A stretch of DNA of 64,000 bases from Diadophis punctatus similis. Lineage: Eukaryota > Chordata > Lepidosauria > Squamata > Dipsadidae. The DNA lies in the NCBI GenBank assembly GCA_023053685.1, contig JALIGW010000003.1, positions 51,045,996-51,109,995 of the forward strand, written 5' to 3'. Both the position numbers and the translations under genes were made by a program. Positions 1 to 11,729 of this stretch are shown here, one piece after another; the stretch's first letter is position 1; each line of letters starts with the position of its first letter. A model generated the notes under the pieces. It was not told where the DNA came from, did no database searches, and was given only the letters and a program-made list of their open reading frames with translations.

Positions 1-658
1 CAACACTCCTTGAAATGTAATGAAGGAAAGCACTTCATCCTTAAAATAAGTCTGTTGTGGGCATGCTTTTAATCGGAATAATTCTGTTTCACCTTGATCC
101 TAGCATGAACTGCTTACGTAGAACCCAACACAGAACATCATGTTGATCAATGAAACTATGCAGCAGTTGCTAAGGCTGCACTGTGTAACTTGGCAGAGCG
201 AGTAACGTCTGAGCATAGGCTCACTTATATACACGGGCACCCATAGATTAGCACAGGATTAGGGGAAAAGTACATGTGTAAGTGATTTGCAATACATTGT
301 CGAGAGGTTGTCTCTTGATTTTCTAACAACAATACTTAAACCTGACTACTGAAAAAGAACATTGGTAGACATATATGTTTGAATCTGGCCAAACCATGTT
401 CTCACTTGAACAAATGTTTTGTCTTGGCTCCAGCAAGTACACTTAGTAAAAAGAACAACAGATTCTAGAAGCCTGAATAGCTGGTATCCTTTTATAAGGG
501 ACTGGCATAAACTATTGGAATTAGCTTTAAGACAGGGTTTTAACAATTAAACTCTCTCTAAAGATCTATCCCAACTTTCTTACTTTCTGCAAATATTCAA
601 ATGGTCTCATAAAAATGGTTAACTACCAATATTTTGTGCAGTTTACTACTGTCTACAT

Positions 659-787
659 CAGGGGTGTCAAACTCACGTCATGGTGGCATCACGTGACGTA
701 TTGGGACTTTTCCCTTTGCTAAACCGGGTATGGGCGTGGCCACCGCATGATGCATCTGGCCCATGGGCCGGGAGTTTGACAGCCCTG
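659..787. mobile_element. 129-bp hAT-type MITE, family A
   Basis: Begins CAGGGGTGTCAAACTC and ends with the inverted form GAGTTTGACAGCCCTG. It is flanked by GTCTACAT and GTCTATAT, a 7/8 match as expected for an aged 8-bp hAT target duplication. The interior (TCACGTGACG, GGGCGTGG, GGGCCGGGAG) matches the copy at 13411-13539, which has the same length. It codes for nothing and depends on an outside transposase. Confidence 0.9.
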
Positions 788-1009
788 GTCTATATGATCT
801 AAGTTTTGTCATTTTGAAATTTAATTTTAATCTACAATGAGTGAGTAAAAGTGCTCCTACTATTTTAATTTGGGTTGGACTTCTAAAACTTTGCTTCTGG
901 CAGTTCCTTCTACAATTACTGTCCTATTAAATCTATAGAGTGGATTAAAATTGAACTAGTTAATTTGTAACTATCAGAGGACAATTCCAGGAACACAGAT
1001 GGATTACAG

Positions 1010-1098
1010 CAATGTTTCTCAACCTCAGCAATTTTGAAATGTGTGGACGTCAGCTCCCAGAATTCCCCAGCCAGCATTGCTGAGGTTGAGAAATACTG
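1010..1098. mobile_element. 89-bp hAT-type MITE, family B
   Basis: The ends are inverted repeats: CAATGTTTCTCAACCTCAGCAA at the left and TTGCTGAGGTTGAGAAATACTG at the right. It carries the internal text CCCAGAATTCCCCAGCCAGC. Flanks GATTACAG and GATTACAA form a 7/8 target duplication. A related copy is at 40591-40702. Confidence 0.88.
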
Positions 1099-1146
1099 GA
1101 TTACAATATCAGCCCTTTTAACAATCACTGGTTAGATCCTACTTAC

Positions 1147-1250
1147 AATTAGCTTCCAGGTGCTGGCTATTTCCAATCAAACAGTCCTTGAGGTCACTTC
1201 CTTTCTCTATCACTGCATGGTGGCAAACGACACAATTCTGTATGCTGCAC
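1147..1250 (-). CDS. EIF2B3: EIF2B3 penultimate exon (human residues ~401-435)
   Basis: A 104-nt exon with 34 full codons: [20 protein letters not shown] followed by [14 protein letters not shown]. The human segment is [20 protein letters not shown] then KDCLIGSGQRIEAK. The acceptor is TTTACAG and the donor GTAAGT. The first G completes the Gly codon of the previous exon. It exits in phase 1, so a last exon coding for about 17 residues must follow before position 1. A small hAT-type MITE lies just downstream in the intron. Confidence 0.93.
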
Positions 1251-4200
1251 CTGTAAAGATAAATGAGGAGTTAAAACGAATATAGAAATTAAAGTAACCA
1301 TCATTACTGTAACCAAATAAGTGAGGAAGTGATGGGGAAGCAGAACATTTGCAGTGGATCAGAAAGTCAAGATAGCATATGTGATTTTGCAATTAAAGCC
1401 CCTCCCCGTTTACATATGGTGCATCCACAATGCATGTACAAAAGGGGCCAGGCTTCAATCCCATGGCTGCAGCTGTCATCTTGACCATTTCCATTGCCCC
1501 TGATGGAAGCCCTGTGGGGACGAGATAGGCAATATATTTAAGTGGCAAAGTATATGGTTTACAGAAAATTAAATCTCTCTCTCCATTTAAAGAGTAGATC
1601 AATGAGAGTATGAAAAATCTTCTATCCACAATTCTGTAAAGCCGATGGTCCATCACAGTTGACAACTTTGGTGAGCATGGTTAAATAATTGATATTTACA
1701 AGAAATATCACAAAGGTAGCACACAAAAGGGAATCTTTATATTAAAAAAATATAGTGGGGAGGTTTAAGGAAATGCAGAAAACTATTATATGGGTTTAGA
1801 AAACCTGGCATAGGTGACATTGATCAATGACCTGCAAGCTGTGAACCTTGTTTACTTTTCTGCCCAATACACTGTAAACTACCTCCCAAGAAAATGGAAA
1901 TGTTGCCTTCTGCAGGAAAAATATTGAAGGAGATTCAGGTATTTTCTCTGTATGACCCCCATATACTGGATGAATGAAAGGCAGGGAGAAGAGACAAAGG
2001 GCAAGAAATAAGCAAAACCACCATATTTTGACTGCAAAAATTCAAATGCCCCCCAAAATGGCAACGAAGACCTACTAATTGTCATCTGATGTTTGCAGCC
2101 CAGATATGGTAGCCCAGGAGTTCAAGAACATGACACATGAACCAAAACAGTTCAGGAGGCATTGGATGCCATTGGAATTCTATAGTGGTACCAGTTTTTC
2201 TTGTGAACCTTGACTATTGGCAGATAATAAATCAAGAAGCACTAATGAAAATACTCAGACCTACATAGAAACACAAGTGTGTTGATCATGTCCCTCATAT
2301 AAGAGGAATGAAGGCAAACCCATTGTAAACATATCCTCCTGACTGGTGTTTGGCTTTTCAATGCCTGTATTCAAGATGTGAGTTAACACAAACAGCTGAA
2401 TACTATCCTTTACTACTCATCTATGTTGGAACAAAAAACATGCCTATGAAAATTTCTAAAATTTATGAGGTTCTAGGTAGGAAAATGGAGGAATGAGAGT
2501 TACAAGCATGTTTTAATTACTCCTTCCTAGAAGACAGAAAAGGAAAGGGTAAAGAAAGTGAAATATATCTGGCTACAAAAAGGGTATAATCAACAAAAAT
2601 ATTTTGGTAGACCTTGATATCAAATATGAGGGGTTCCTTCAAAGTGATGGGGTATAAATCTAAAATATTGGAAAAGTACTTTTATAATTAACAATATTGA
2701 TTCCTAGGAGCCAACATTGGTTTGTCAAAAATAAGTCTTGCCAGATTAAACTCAATCATCTTTTACTGGCGATCAATTATCTGATGAGTACTGAAACAGT
2801 AAGAACAAAAAGTATTTCCAACAGTATCCTTATTAAACTAGCCAGTAAGCATAATGAATGAAGATTGAATCTTGGAAGATGAAGCAGTAGCTTGAAACTG
2901 AATTAGAGAACTGAATCTCTCAATAAAATGAGACTAAATTAAACAAATATGTAACATCTAACATTTAGATATAAAATATCAAATATTCAAGTACAGATAT
3001 AGCAGCATATCCAAGAAGGTTTAGGTATCTCACTGGATGACAATATGGAATATGAATAGTATGAAAGTGAGCCAGCCACACAATATGAAAAGCTAATGCA
3101 ATTTATCCCAAATAAGACCAAATGACTGTTTTACTCCACTTTGTGTTAGCTACGCTACATCTGCAGAACTATGTTCATGACTAGGTGCTGAATTTTAAGA
3201 ATACTATTGACACCTCCAGAAAATAGCAGCTTAGAAAAGTGGGATGTCTACAAATCCTATTAAAAACAAGCACTTTTGAATGTTTTACAAGGGAAAAGAA
3301 TTAAGGAGAAGTGTAAAAGCAGCCTTCCAATACCCGGAAGCCTATTTTGAGCAAAACTATTCTTTGTTGCTCTAATTCTAAAGACAATGAACAGGACTGG
3401 CTGACAAACAGATTTTAATTAAATATTAGGGGGAAAAAATCCCTTGGATAAGAGCTATTAACAGTGAAACAGATTGTCCCTGATATAAAAAAATAAAAAA
3501 TTCAATTCTTATTCACACAGATCTTGTTGTATCATACTGTCTACAATCTTGAGTTTCTAGTCCACATGGAAAATGAGAGATCTTGTTCTTTTAAATCTGC
3601 AGACAGAAATTCAGAACTGTAAGGGGTTAATGGGCAGTTTCCAGTTGGCCAGACCACAAAATAATTTCGCAGGCCTTCCACAGGGGTTTCATAATGATGA
3701 ACCACAAGGCTACTTATGCTAATACTCCACATTTTCCATCTGAAAGCTCCCAGAATAAGTAAAAGCAGGCAGTTCTGTCTTCAGGGTTATAATCTAAAAA
3801 GACATGGTAGAGAAGGAAAAGACAATGGGAATGAGAAAGAAAAACAAGGTACAACTTTTTACAATGACTAGAATGATGTTCTGGGAAGTCCTCCTATTGG
3901 TTGCTATGGTTATTCTTCCACTCAAATATTGCTGATAAATTAGGCAGGTCACCCATAGTAAGTTTAAAATATCCCAACAGAGATCTTGATTTCTTAAAGC
4001 TTCAGAAATGCAAATGGATTTTGATAAGAACACCAATTTCTGTCCTACACGTAGAAACTGGGCTTCTATGGTCACAGCCAAATTGACGTCTCCTACAGTC
4101 TAGGGAAGAATAGGTCTATATGGTATGAAAAGGAAGAAATATTTTGAACAGGAAGGACTTGACTCAATCTTAGGCCAGCAGCCTCCCCTTTCACACAAGA

Positions 4201-4838
4201 CATGCATGATGGAGTCATCTAGCTCAGGTTGCCTTGGCAAAGCCTCTTATTGAGATGTTAATTCTAAGGGAAAGTCTGACTAGACAGCTCTTTCCCTGGG
4301 TTTCTTATTCCTGCTGCACTGACACAGCTGTTTGCTTTCCAACTGCTCCAGCAGTGATGGCAGGAAGATTAACCACCCCCTCACATGGGCAACAGGATAA
4401 AAATGTCATTGATCCACTGGTTTATACACATTTTCTAATGTGTCCAATAAATGGGAAAATACTGTACGTGTTGAAGTCATCTTCTCTTATGATTAGATGA
4501 TTAGTATTCTATTCAAAATACTATACATTTGGAATCATCCAACCAAAATAATTTCCAGTGCTGATAATAATTTTGGCTAGAGATGCTGCTAATGCATTTT
4601 GAATAAATTGTGAAAACCAATCATGTTTGATTGAGTACATTGCAATTTTCTATAGTTTTGGACAATCTGAATCTCTCTTGCAGTAAGTTAAATGGTTTAA
4701 AACTTGGCTAGCTAATTAATACCTTTGTTACTGAATTACAAGGGTTTATCTCCAATTTTCAGACTCAGATTTCCCAATGTATAAATCTGTCATGTGAATA
4801 AGAGTCAAAGTTGCATTTCCATCCATTTTCCAAATATG
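1251..4838. other. intron, mostly without recognised features
   Basis: AT-rich intron of EIF2B3. I see no exon, RNA gene or TIR element in it. A minus-strand open stretch near 1393-1500 looks mildly protein-like but has no family I recognise. The rest is probably degraded ancient repeat and unique intron. Confidence 0.5.
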
Positions 4839-4846
4839 CCTTATAT

Positions 4847-5159
4847 CAGGGGTGTTAAACTCAAGGCCCGGGGGCCAGATCCGGCCCATGGGATGCTTAG
4901 ATCTGGCCCGCGGGGCCGCCCTGGAAATAGCGAAGGACTGGCCCGCGGTGCCTCTGCCAGCAAAAATGGAGCTCAGGAGGGCTGCACGTGGCCCTCCCAA
5001 ACTCCATTTTCACTGGCAGAGCACTTGGGCCACCACAGGCACCCCCAACATGAGTGATGTTGAGTTGGCCCTGCCAACCCTGGCCATTCCCATCCCAGCC
5101 CCTCAAGGTCAAATACAACCCTGAAGTGGCCCTCAATGAAAATGAGTTTGACACCCCTG
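4847..5159. mobile_element. 313-bp hAT-type nonautonomous element
   Basis: Terminal inverted repeats CAGGGGTGTTAAACTCA and TGAGTTTGACACCCCTG are flanked by a perfect 8-bp duplication CCTTATAT on both sides. The interior is GC-rich (GGCCCGCGG stretches) and its open frames are chance. It shares its termini with family A but has a different interior, so both were probably moved by one hAT transposase lineage. Confidence 0.93.
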
Positions 5160-5924
5160 CCTTATATCATGAAATAGAGTTTTGACTAGAAAATAGGAAC
5201 CAAATTTCAGTTATATCAGGAGCCCCATAATAACTTTCATAATTATGCCCACTAGGATTCCATAAAGAAATAGAAGTCAAAATATATGCATAGTAAAAAA
5301 GATGAAAGTTGGAGAAATTAAAGTCTCATTGTATTGTATTTCTTTATCTGTAATTTAGATAAAGAAAATCTTGGGGGCTTTCCCCTTAAAAAGTTTCTTG
5401 GTAAACATCTACATGAAATACCTTACAGGTATTACCATGGGAATCATACTACCGGTAATACTTACATATATCTTGAAATAATATTTTTACTAACATTTAT
5501 CCTTCTGTATAAAGTCACTGAGATCTATTTATATACATATTAATTGAAAATATTTTTTTTAAAAAGAATTACATTTAAAAATAGGAATTGGGGCAGGGGG
5601 GAATAAATATTCCAAGATATTCTAAAAATTAAAACACAAAAGTAAATACATTTTTTTTCAGATTTCCATGGATAAATTACAGTTTTAAAAAAGTATGTGA
5701 AACTTCAATGAATTGAGTAAACTGATATTTAACAAACTGATGTACTATGTCTATAAATCTTGATATAGAATCTTGATAATTATCACTACAACATAATATT
5801 TCATCAGCATATAATAGTGATTTGTGCTCATCTCTACTTTTATACCCAGGATATACTTAAAATCCTAATAAGAGAGGATAAGTAAAGTTAAATGTAAGAG
5901 GAAAAATATCTTCGATGAGTTCCA

Positions 5925-6945
5925 TCTTGATAATTCACTTTATAATAACTCTGGTCAAAGAACTGCATCTACATGGAGGGAAGTATGCAGTAGAGTACCC
6001 CAAGGCTGTGTGTTAGGCCCAGTACTCTTCAACATCTTCATCAATGACTTGGATGAGGGGATAGATGGATAGATCAAATTTGCAGATGACACCAAACTGG
6101 CAGGAATAGTCAACACTCCAGAAGACAGACTCAAGATACAGAAGGATCTTGACAGACTTGAACATTGGGCGCTTTCTAACAAAATGAAATTCAATGGTGA
6201 AAAAAGTAAGGTTCTACATTTAGGCAAGAAAAACAAAATACAAGGTATAGTATATGTGGTACCTTGCTCAACAGTAGTAACTGTGAGAGGGATCTTGGAG
6301 TCCTAGTGGACAACCATTTAAATATGAGCCAGCAGTGTGCAGCAGCTGCCAAAAAAGCCAACCCAGTTCTAGGCTGCATTAACAGAGGCATAGAATCAAG
6401 ATCACATAAAGTGTTAATACCACTTTATAATGCATTGGTAAGGCCACACTTGGAATACTGCATTCGGTTTGGTTGCCACGATGCAAAAAGGATATTGAGA
6501 CTCTAGAAAGAGTACAGAGAAGAGCAACAAAGATGATTAGGGGACTGGAGGCTAAAACATATGAAGTACGGTTGCAGGAACTAGGTATGTCTAGTTTAAT
6601 GAAAAGAAGGACTAGGGGAGACATGATAGCAGTGTTCCAATATCTCAGGGGCTGCCACAAACAAGAGGGAGTCAAACTATTCTCCAAAGCACCTGAGGGT
6701 AGGACAAGAAGCAATGGGTGGAAACTAATCAAGGAGAGAAGCAACTTAGAACTAAGGAGAAATTTCCTGACAGTTAGGATAATTAATCCGTGGAACAGCT
6801 TGCCTCCAGAAGTTGTGAATGCTCCAACACTGGAAGTTTTTAAGAAGGTGTTGGATAACCATTTGTCTGAAGTGGTGTAGGGTTTCCTGCCTAAGCACGG
6901 GGTTGGACTAGAAGACCTCCAAGGTCCCTTCCAACTCTGTTATTC
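5925..6945 (+). mobile_element. CR1 LINE, 5'-truncated, RT C-terminal half and 3' end
   Basis: The translation carries the CR1 reverse transcriptase from the VPQGCVLGP block through FADDTKLAG to the C-terminus (NPWNSLPPEVVNAPTLEVFK), ending in the typical 3' UTR GGACTAGAAGACCTCCAAGGTCCCTTCCAACTCTG. The frame is broken in several places, for example a TAG shortly before FADD, and a frame change between the segments read at 6264-6506 and 6473-6880. There is no 5' half, as usual for truncated target-primed insertions. The 3' end runs straight into a pentanucleotide repeat. Confidence 0.92.
6473..6880 (+). pseudogene. CR1 reverse transcriptase C-terminal fragment
   Basis: An open frame of about 135 codons corresponding to the last part of a CR1 ORF2 ([20 protein letters not shown], then KRRTRGDMIAVFQYLRG). 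It is a non-functional remnant because the N-terminal endonuclease and the RT fingers are missing. The minus-strand copy at 55454-55778 reads nearly the same sequence, so both belong to one CR1 subfamily. Confidence 0.88.
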
Positions 6946-7010
6946 TATTCTATTCTATTCTATTCTATTCTATTCTATTCTATTCTATTCTATTCTATTC
7001 TATTCTATTG
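6941..7010. repeat. (ATTCT/AATAG)n pentanucleotide microsatellite
   Basis: About 14 uninterrupted copies of TATTC follow the CR1 3' end directly. CR1 LINEs seeding AATAG microsatellites is a known feature of snake genomes, so this is the best species-level clue in the window. Confidence 0.95.
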
Positions 7011-7011
7011 G

Positions 7012-8913
7012 AATAAAAGTTCACATTTAAATCCAATTAGCAGGAAGGAAATCACCACTACAAACCCTAGAATGGTACATCTTAAGTATATAAGTAAGCA
7101 AGATTAGGTAAGCAAGATTTTTCTGATACTTGATAGCACAGGATGGACAGTGAAACATAATACTATCTATGAACAGTCTTTCTACTAATGCTGTTGTCAG
7201 GTTCTGAATTCAACAATTAACTAGACTATCTGAGAACAGTCTGTACAAAATCAGCAAAAATTTTACCAACCTTCAAAAACATTTGAAAAAGCGTAACTAT
7301 AAACCTCCAGCAGTAGAGGAGCAAATCCTTTATATTAATTGTATATAGATTTTTTTTGTCATTCAACAGGATAGCAATTAAGATTCAGCTTTTTTTTTCT
7401 AGTTTTCATAGATTTCATAGGATTTGTTATTGCCCAATTTAGAAAATATCTATCCCTTCTGAGAAAGATACATAAGCAATTTCATAGTTAACAACTACAG
7501 ATGACACAATGAACAACGATGCACATGAAATGGCAGTATTTCTATAGGTAAAAGGAAAAAAAAAAGAATTTTCATTCATCTGAGATATACATTTTAAAGA
7601 ACTAAAATGAAAAAGATAAAAACCATAAATAGAAAAAAGCACCAAAATAATACATTTAAAATAATATAATCCCTCCTCCCCTAAAAAACCCTCACGCTAC
7701 CGGAATTTCTCAAAGACATGTGCTGAAAATACAGTGCAAGAATTTCAATAAAAATGGTATGGAAGTAAAACATTTTTCTTTTGTCACTGAGGATTGGCCA
7801 CAGCTGTCTCAAACCTTTGACAATAAAAATATCTAAAGTTACTCCTGAATCACATATTTTTGGTGTGTAACATTTTTGTATCAACATTTTGACTGGCAAA
7901 ACCAATCCTAATCAATCTGCAAGTTAGTTTGAAATATCGTGAAAGGGCTTGTAACATAATAACCTCTCCCATCTTTTTTAAAACACAAAGCCTATGGAAC
8001 TTTTTTTAATAAAAAAAATATTTCAATAGCTATGTCAAACTTGTGTGACTTTCAGTTTGTTTTATAAAAACATACAGATCATTCTTCTGTTAGGAATTGC
8101 TGGAATAAAAAAAAACATCTATAACTGCACGCATTTATTGGAGTTGAAAGAACCAGTAAAGCACAATCCCCATTTTGGAAGCTAGCAAAACTAGAGTAAC
8201 ATCTCCCCTGACAACAGGATGATGGAAGCATACCAGGGCTGGAAACAGTTTAGAGTTCAATCTCTGTATGTAGGATTTCAGGCACACATTGATAATTCTA
8301 GCTCCCGCTATGGCCCTGCCACACAACAGAGCAATTTGGCTAGTATTTACCACAGGAGTAGAAAACAAATTGAAGCACATTTTGTGGGTGTTCCTTCCAC
8401 TCACTGACAGCTGTAATACAGCCATTTGGAAATGACTTGCAAATGCCTTTTTGTGCACATTTTGAAAAATCAAACCGTAAAGACTGCCAGCAGAAGAACT
8501 GTTATGTTTGTTCAATTTCAACCTCGTTTCTCTCCTTCCCTTTATCCCATCCAGGATAAAGAATTAAAAATAAATTTATATTCTTCTACAAGTACTTTGC
8601 GTTGGGGCCTTCTAATTTTCAATTTTGAGCAGGGCAGCTTTATAAAATTACAAATATTAAAATGGGTTAGTCCTTGTAAGTGTGTTGATAGCAGCTGCTA
8701 TCTGTACAATAACGTATTTGAAGCGGTGGTTTCTAAGATTAATAATAAAGATTATTATAATAAGAGTTTTTACAACTGAAAGGCGCACCTCATCCTAAAG
8801 TTGGAAAAGGTTTAAGAGTTTATGTTTTGAGCAGTATGTGCTAACTCTGTGACACCACATTAGATTTATAGACGGCATATTTTGCAGATAACTTTTGGGT
8901 ATGACTAAGTCTG
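7012..8913. other. intron, no recognised features
   Basis: AT-rich intron sequence with short homopolymers. No TIR pairs, LINE translation or exon was recognised on either strand. Confidence 0.5.
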
Positions 8914-8921
8914 CCCCACAC

Positions 8922-9360
8922 CAGAGGTGGGTTCCTGCCGGAGCTGCCCAGTGCACAGCTCTGGTAGGGAGCGGCTGATTGCGCAATTTGCGCACGACCG
9001 CTCCGTAGCCCTCTCTGCCGGTCCACCGCGTGCGTTGCCATTTTTCCCCAGTGATTTTGGGTTGATTTTGCTTCTGCGCATGTGCGGAAGCAAAATCACG
9101 CCAAAATCTCACGAGGGGACGCACGCGCGACAAAGATTTCGGCAAGACTTTGCTTCTGCGCATGCGCGGAAGCAAAATCGTGCCAAAATCTCGCACGCAT
9201 GAGCGTCCCCTCATGAGATTTTGGCGTGATTTTGTTTCCGCGCATGCGCAGAAGCAAACTCGCGTGAGGGGGCGCCCCCCAGAAGCGAGCACACCCGCGC
9301 CCGAAGCATGAAGATGCGCGTGCAGCGCACTGGCACCGGTAACAGAGCAACCCACCACTG
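8922..9360. mobile_element. 439-bp hAT-type element, family C (GGTGGGTT ends)
   Basis: The ends are CAGAGGTGGGTTCCTGCCGG and, inverted, CCGGTAACAGAGCAACCCACCACTG. A perfect 8-bp duplication CCCCACAC sits at both sides. The interior is CpG-rich with several inverted copies of a CTTCTGCGCATGCGCGGAAGC motif and of GATTTTGGCG, so it can fold on itself repeatedly. Related termini occur at 16313, 20540 and 37290. Long open frames across it are a by-product of GC content. Confidence 0.92.
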
Positions 9361-9376
9361 CCCCACACGTCCTGCT

Positions 9377-9572
9377 CACTGTTCCCGCTAAGTTGTGCGG
9401 CCGTGCGGCCGTGCATGTAACAAGAGAACACCGCGTGGAAGTTTCTAACTTCTGTGCGGCATTTTCTAATGGCAGAGGTTGCGCGCCTGTGCGGCCGTGC
9501 ACATGAAAAGAGAATGCCGTGCGGCAGTTTCTAACTGCCGCGCACCATTTTCTGATGTTACAGGGAACATTG
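9377..9572. mobile_element. 196-bp hAT-type element, family D
   Basis: Begins CACTGTTCCCGCTAAGTTG and ends TTACAGGGAACATTG. A perfect 8-bp duplication GTCCTGCT lies on both sides. Its left duplication begins at the base right after the right duplication of the family C element, so the two insertions abut. The interior contains repeats of TGCGGCCGTG and TTTCTAACTT. A second copy is at 17485-17651. Confidence 0.92.
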
Positions 9573-9798
9573 GTCCTGCTGTGCTCTCCCATTGTAGCAG
9601 CAGGGACTGCTCCTATGAGGGATAAGTGGAGAATGCCAGGAGTGTGTGCCAAGAGTATCTTTCCTAGCAGGGTTTATGGAGCCCAGAGAAATCAAATTGA
9701 CTATATTATTGGTAAAAGACAGTGGAATAGATCAGTTATAAATGTGAAGTTGTACCTTCTCACGTAGGCGAAGCAGATTGCCTTGGGCATGACTCCAC

Positions 9799-10193
9799 AC
9801 AGGTAGTCCTCAACTGACAACCATAACAAGGGACCAGAATTTATGTTGCTAAGGCAGGCAGTTTTTAAATGACTTGCACCCAATTTTACAACTTTTTTTT
9901 TTCATGGTTAAGTGAATCACTGCGGCTGTTAAGTAATTCACACAAGCAAATCCATTTCCTACATTGACTTTGCTTGTCAGAAGCTGGCTGGGAAGGTTGC
10001 AAATCATGTGATCCCAGGACACTGCAACTCTTGTAAATACATGCCAGTTGCCAAATGCCTGAATTTTGATCACATGATGTGAGGATGCTGCGATGGTCCT
10101 AAGCACCACAACTGGTTGTAAGTCACTTTTTCAGTGCCATTGTAATTTCAAACTGTTGCTAAACAAATGGTTGTAAGTCAAGGATTACCTGTA
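9799..10193. mobile_element. TIR element, family E (GGTTGTAAGTCAAGGA end)
   Basis: Left end ACAGGTAGTCCTCAACTGACAACC is an imperfect inverted match of the right end GGTTGTAAGTCAAGGATTACCTGTA. The interior is non-coding, with the text TGCAACTGGTTGTAAG-like motif seen in related degraded copies at about 37930, 41700, 53880 and 62340. The target duplication is not clear. Confidence 0.7.
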
Positions 10194-11175
10194 ACCCCCA
10201 TCCAGCAAGATTACCTCAGAATTATGGGAATTATAGTCCCAATTTACATCCATATTGGAGTAAAATATGAATTCTAAAACTTCAGTGTGAAAATTGATAC
10301 ATGAGAAAGAGGAGAAAACATCCAACAATATTTTCAGCCCAGAACTTCTCTCAGTTGAGAAAAGCCCCTCCCCCAAAGGAACTACTTTAATCAATTATGA
10401 AAAATTAATTGTAATTATGAAGATTCCAAATACACTTTATTTAAAATGTATTGTCAATTGTTACTTGTTATTCACAAATATGGAACTAATTTTTAAATGA
10501 AATATGAAAATGTTTGGCAAAACAAAGAGTCTGACTGGGATTAAAGCCTTCTTAAATGTTTGGATAATTGTATTAATATTAATATGCAAGAAACAGCTGT
10601 TTTACTTGATCTTTTGCAAATGAAATACAGTGATAATATTCATTATGGTAATATACATTTACTACATGTTATAGTGTGCTCTTTTGGAGTAAGCAAACGT
10701 ATGCGAAGTGCAAAAAACAAGTAAGAAATAGCAATTAAAAGAAATAATGCATGGGGTTAGAAAAAAAAGAAATATTGCTAAATGTCATTTATACCAATAC
10801 CATTCACTATATCTCTCCATATTTTATCAATTTGTATTGTCTTCTTGATCTATTCATTCTTTTTTGGGAAATTTGATCATTTCTTCTATATGACCAAGCT
10901 GCCTCAACATATTTCTTACTTACATACTGATCACTCATGTTAGTATTCAATCCACAATAATTCATTATCATTCATTCCTGGCTTGTCTCTTTTTGTTGTT
11001 GTGTTTCTTTATGTGCTCTATTCCCACTGCATACAATTTACTTTTATGTTTCCTCTAACATACCCAACTCTCACTTCCATATAAGAAAATGGGCAGAGTG
11101 ATACTCCTAAACGCAGCCAATTTTACTTCCTGACAAACATTTCATCTGTCTTTATGAAATATTCTATCATGGTAC

Positions 11176-11251
<76 letters not shown>

Positions 11252-11301
11252 TTATTCATTCATTCATTCATTCATTCATTCATTCATTCATTCATTCATT
11301 C
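11176..11301. repeat. (TTTA)n then (TTCA)n microsatellite
   Basis: About 20 TTTA units pass into about 12 TTCA units. They sit exactly at the 3' end of the antisense SINE that follows, so they are its expanded tail. Confidence 0.95.
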
Positions 11302-11535
11302 GTGACATTTATATACCGACTCACAGTGCAAGCACTCTCTAAGCGGTTTACACCAGTAAGCAATGTATATTAATATTGCCCCCAACAATCTGGGTCCTCA
11401 TTTTACCTACTTCGGAAGGATGGAAGGCTGAGTCAACCTTGAGCCGGTGAGATTTGAACTGCTGACCTGCGGATCACAGTCAGCTAAAGTGGGCTGCAGT
11501 ACCCCATTCTAACCGCTGCGCCACCTCGACTCCTA
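11302..11535 (-). mobile_element. tRNA-derived SINE, Sauria-like
   Basis: On the minus strand it starts GAGTCGAGGTGGCGCAGCGG (A-box-like) and carries CAGTTCAAATCTC (B-box-like), then GGTTGACTCAGCCTTCCATC, GGGTAAAATGAGGACC-like text and a tail GTCGGTATATAAAT. This is the layout of the Sauria SINE family of squamates: a tRNA-related head with an internal Pol III promoter and a LINE-like tail. It is inserted into the old LINE remnant. Confidence 0.85.
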
Positions 11536-11584
11536 TTCATCAACTTCTTTTAATTTTTTGCTGTTTTTCCATGCCATTTTTCTT

Positions 11585-11621
11585 ATACATACATACATAC
11601 ATACATACATACATACATACA

Positions 11622-11653
<32 letters not shown>

Positions 11654-11729
11654 CCTACATTCTTATACATACATACATACATACATACATACATACATAC
11701 ATACATACATACATACATACATACATACA
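11585..11729. repeat. (TACA)n microsatellite
   Basis: Two TACA blocks separated by an 18-bp interruption (ACCTACATTCTTAT) repeat the sequence before the first block (TTCTTATACAT), which suggests a local duplication. Frames full of alternating Tyr/Ile/His or Cys/Met/Tyr/Val are artefacts. Confidence 0.95.

Noticed and set aside
1..1146. Search for the last EIF2B3 exon (VNEVIVGNDQ-like text)
   Set aside because: No match in any minus-strand frame; the exon is presumably before the window.
1393..1665. Minus-strand 90-codon frame with a protein-like end (MKMTAAAMGLKPG-like text) and a CCACAG acceptor
   Set aside because: No recognised family, no matching donor in frame, and the EIF2B3 exon order is already complete around it.
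8795..9652. 285-codon minus-strand ORF
   Set aside because: It runs across two hAT-type elements and their target duplications; it is a product of GC-rich MITE sequence.
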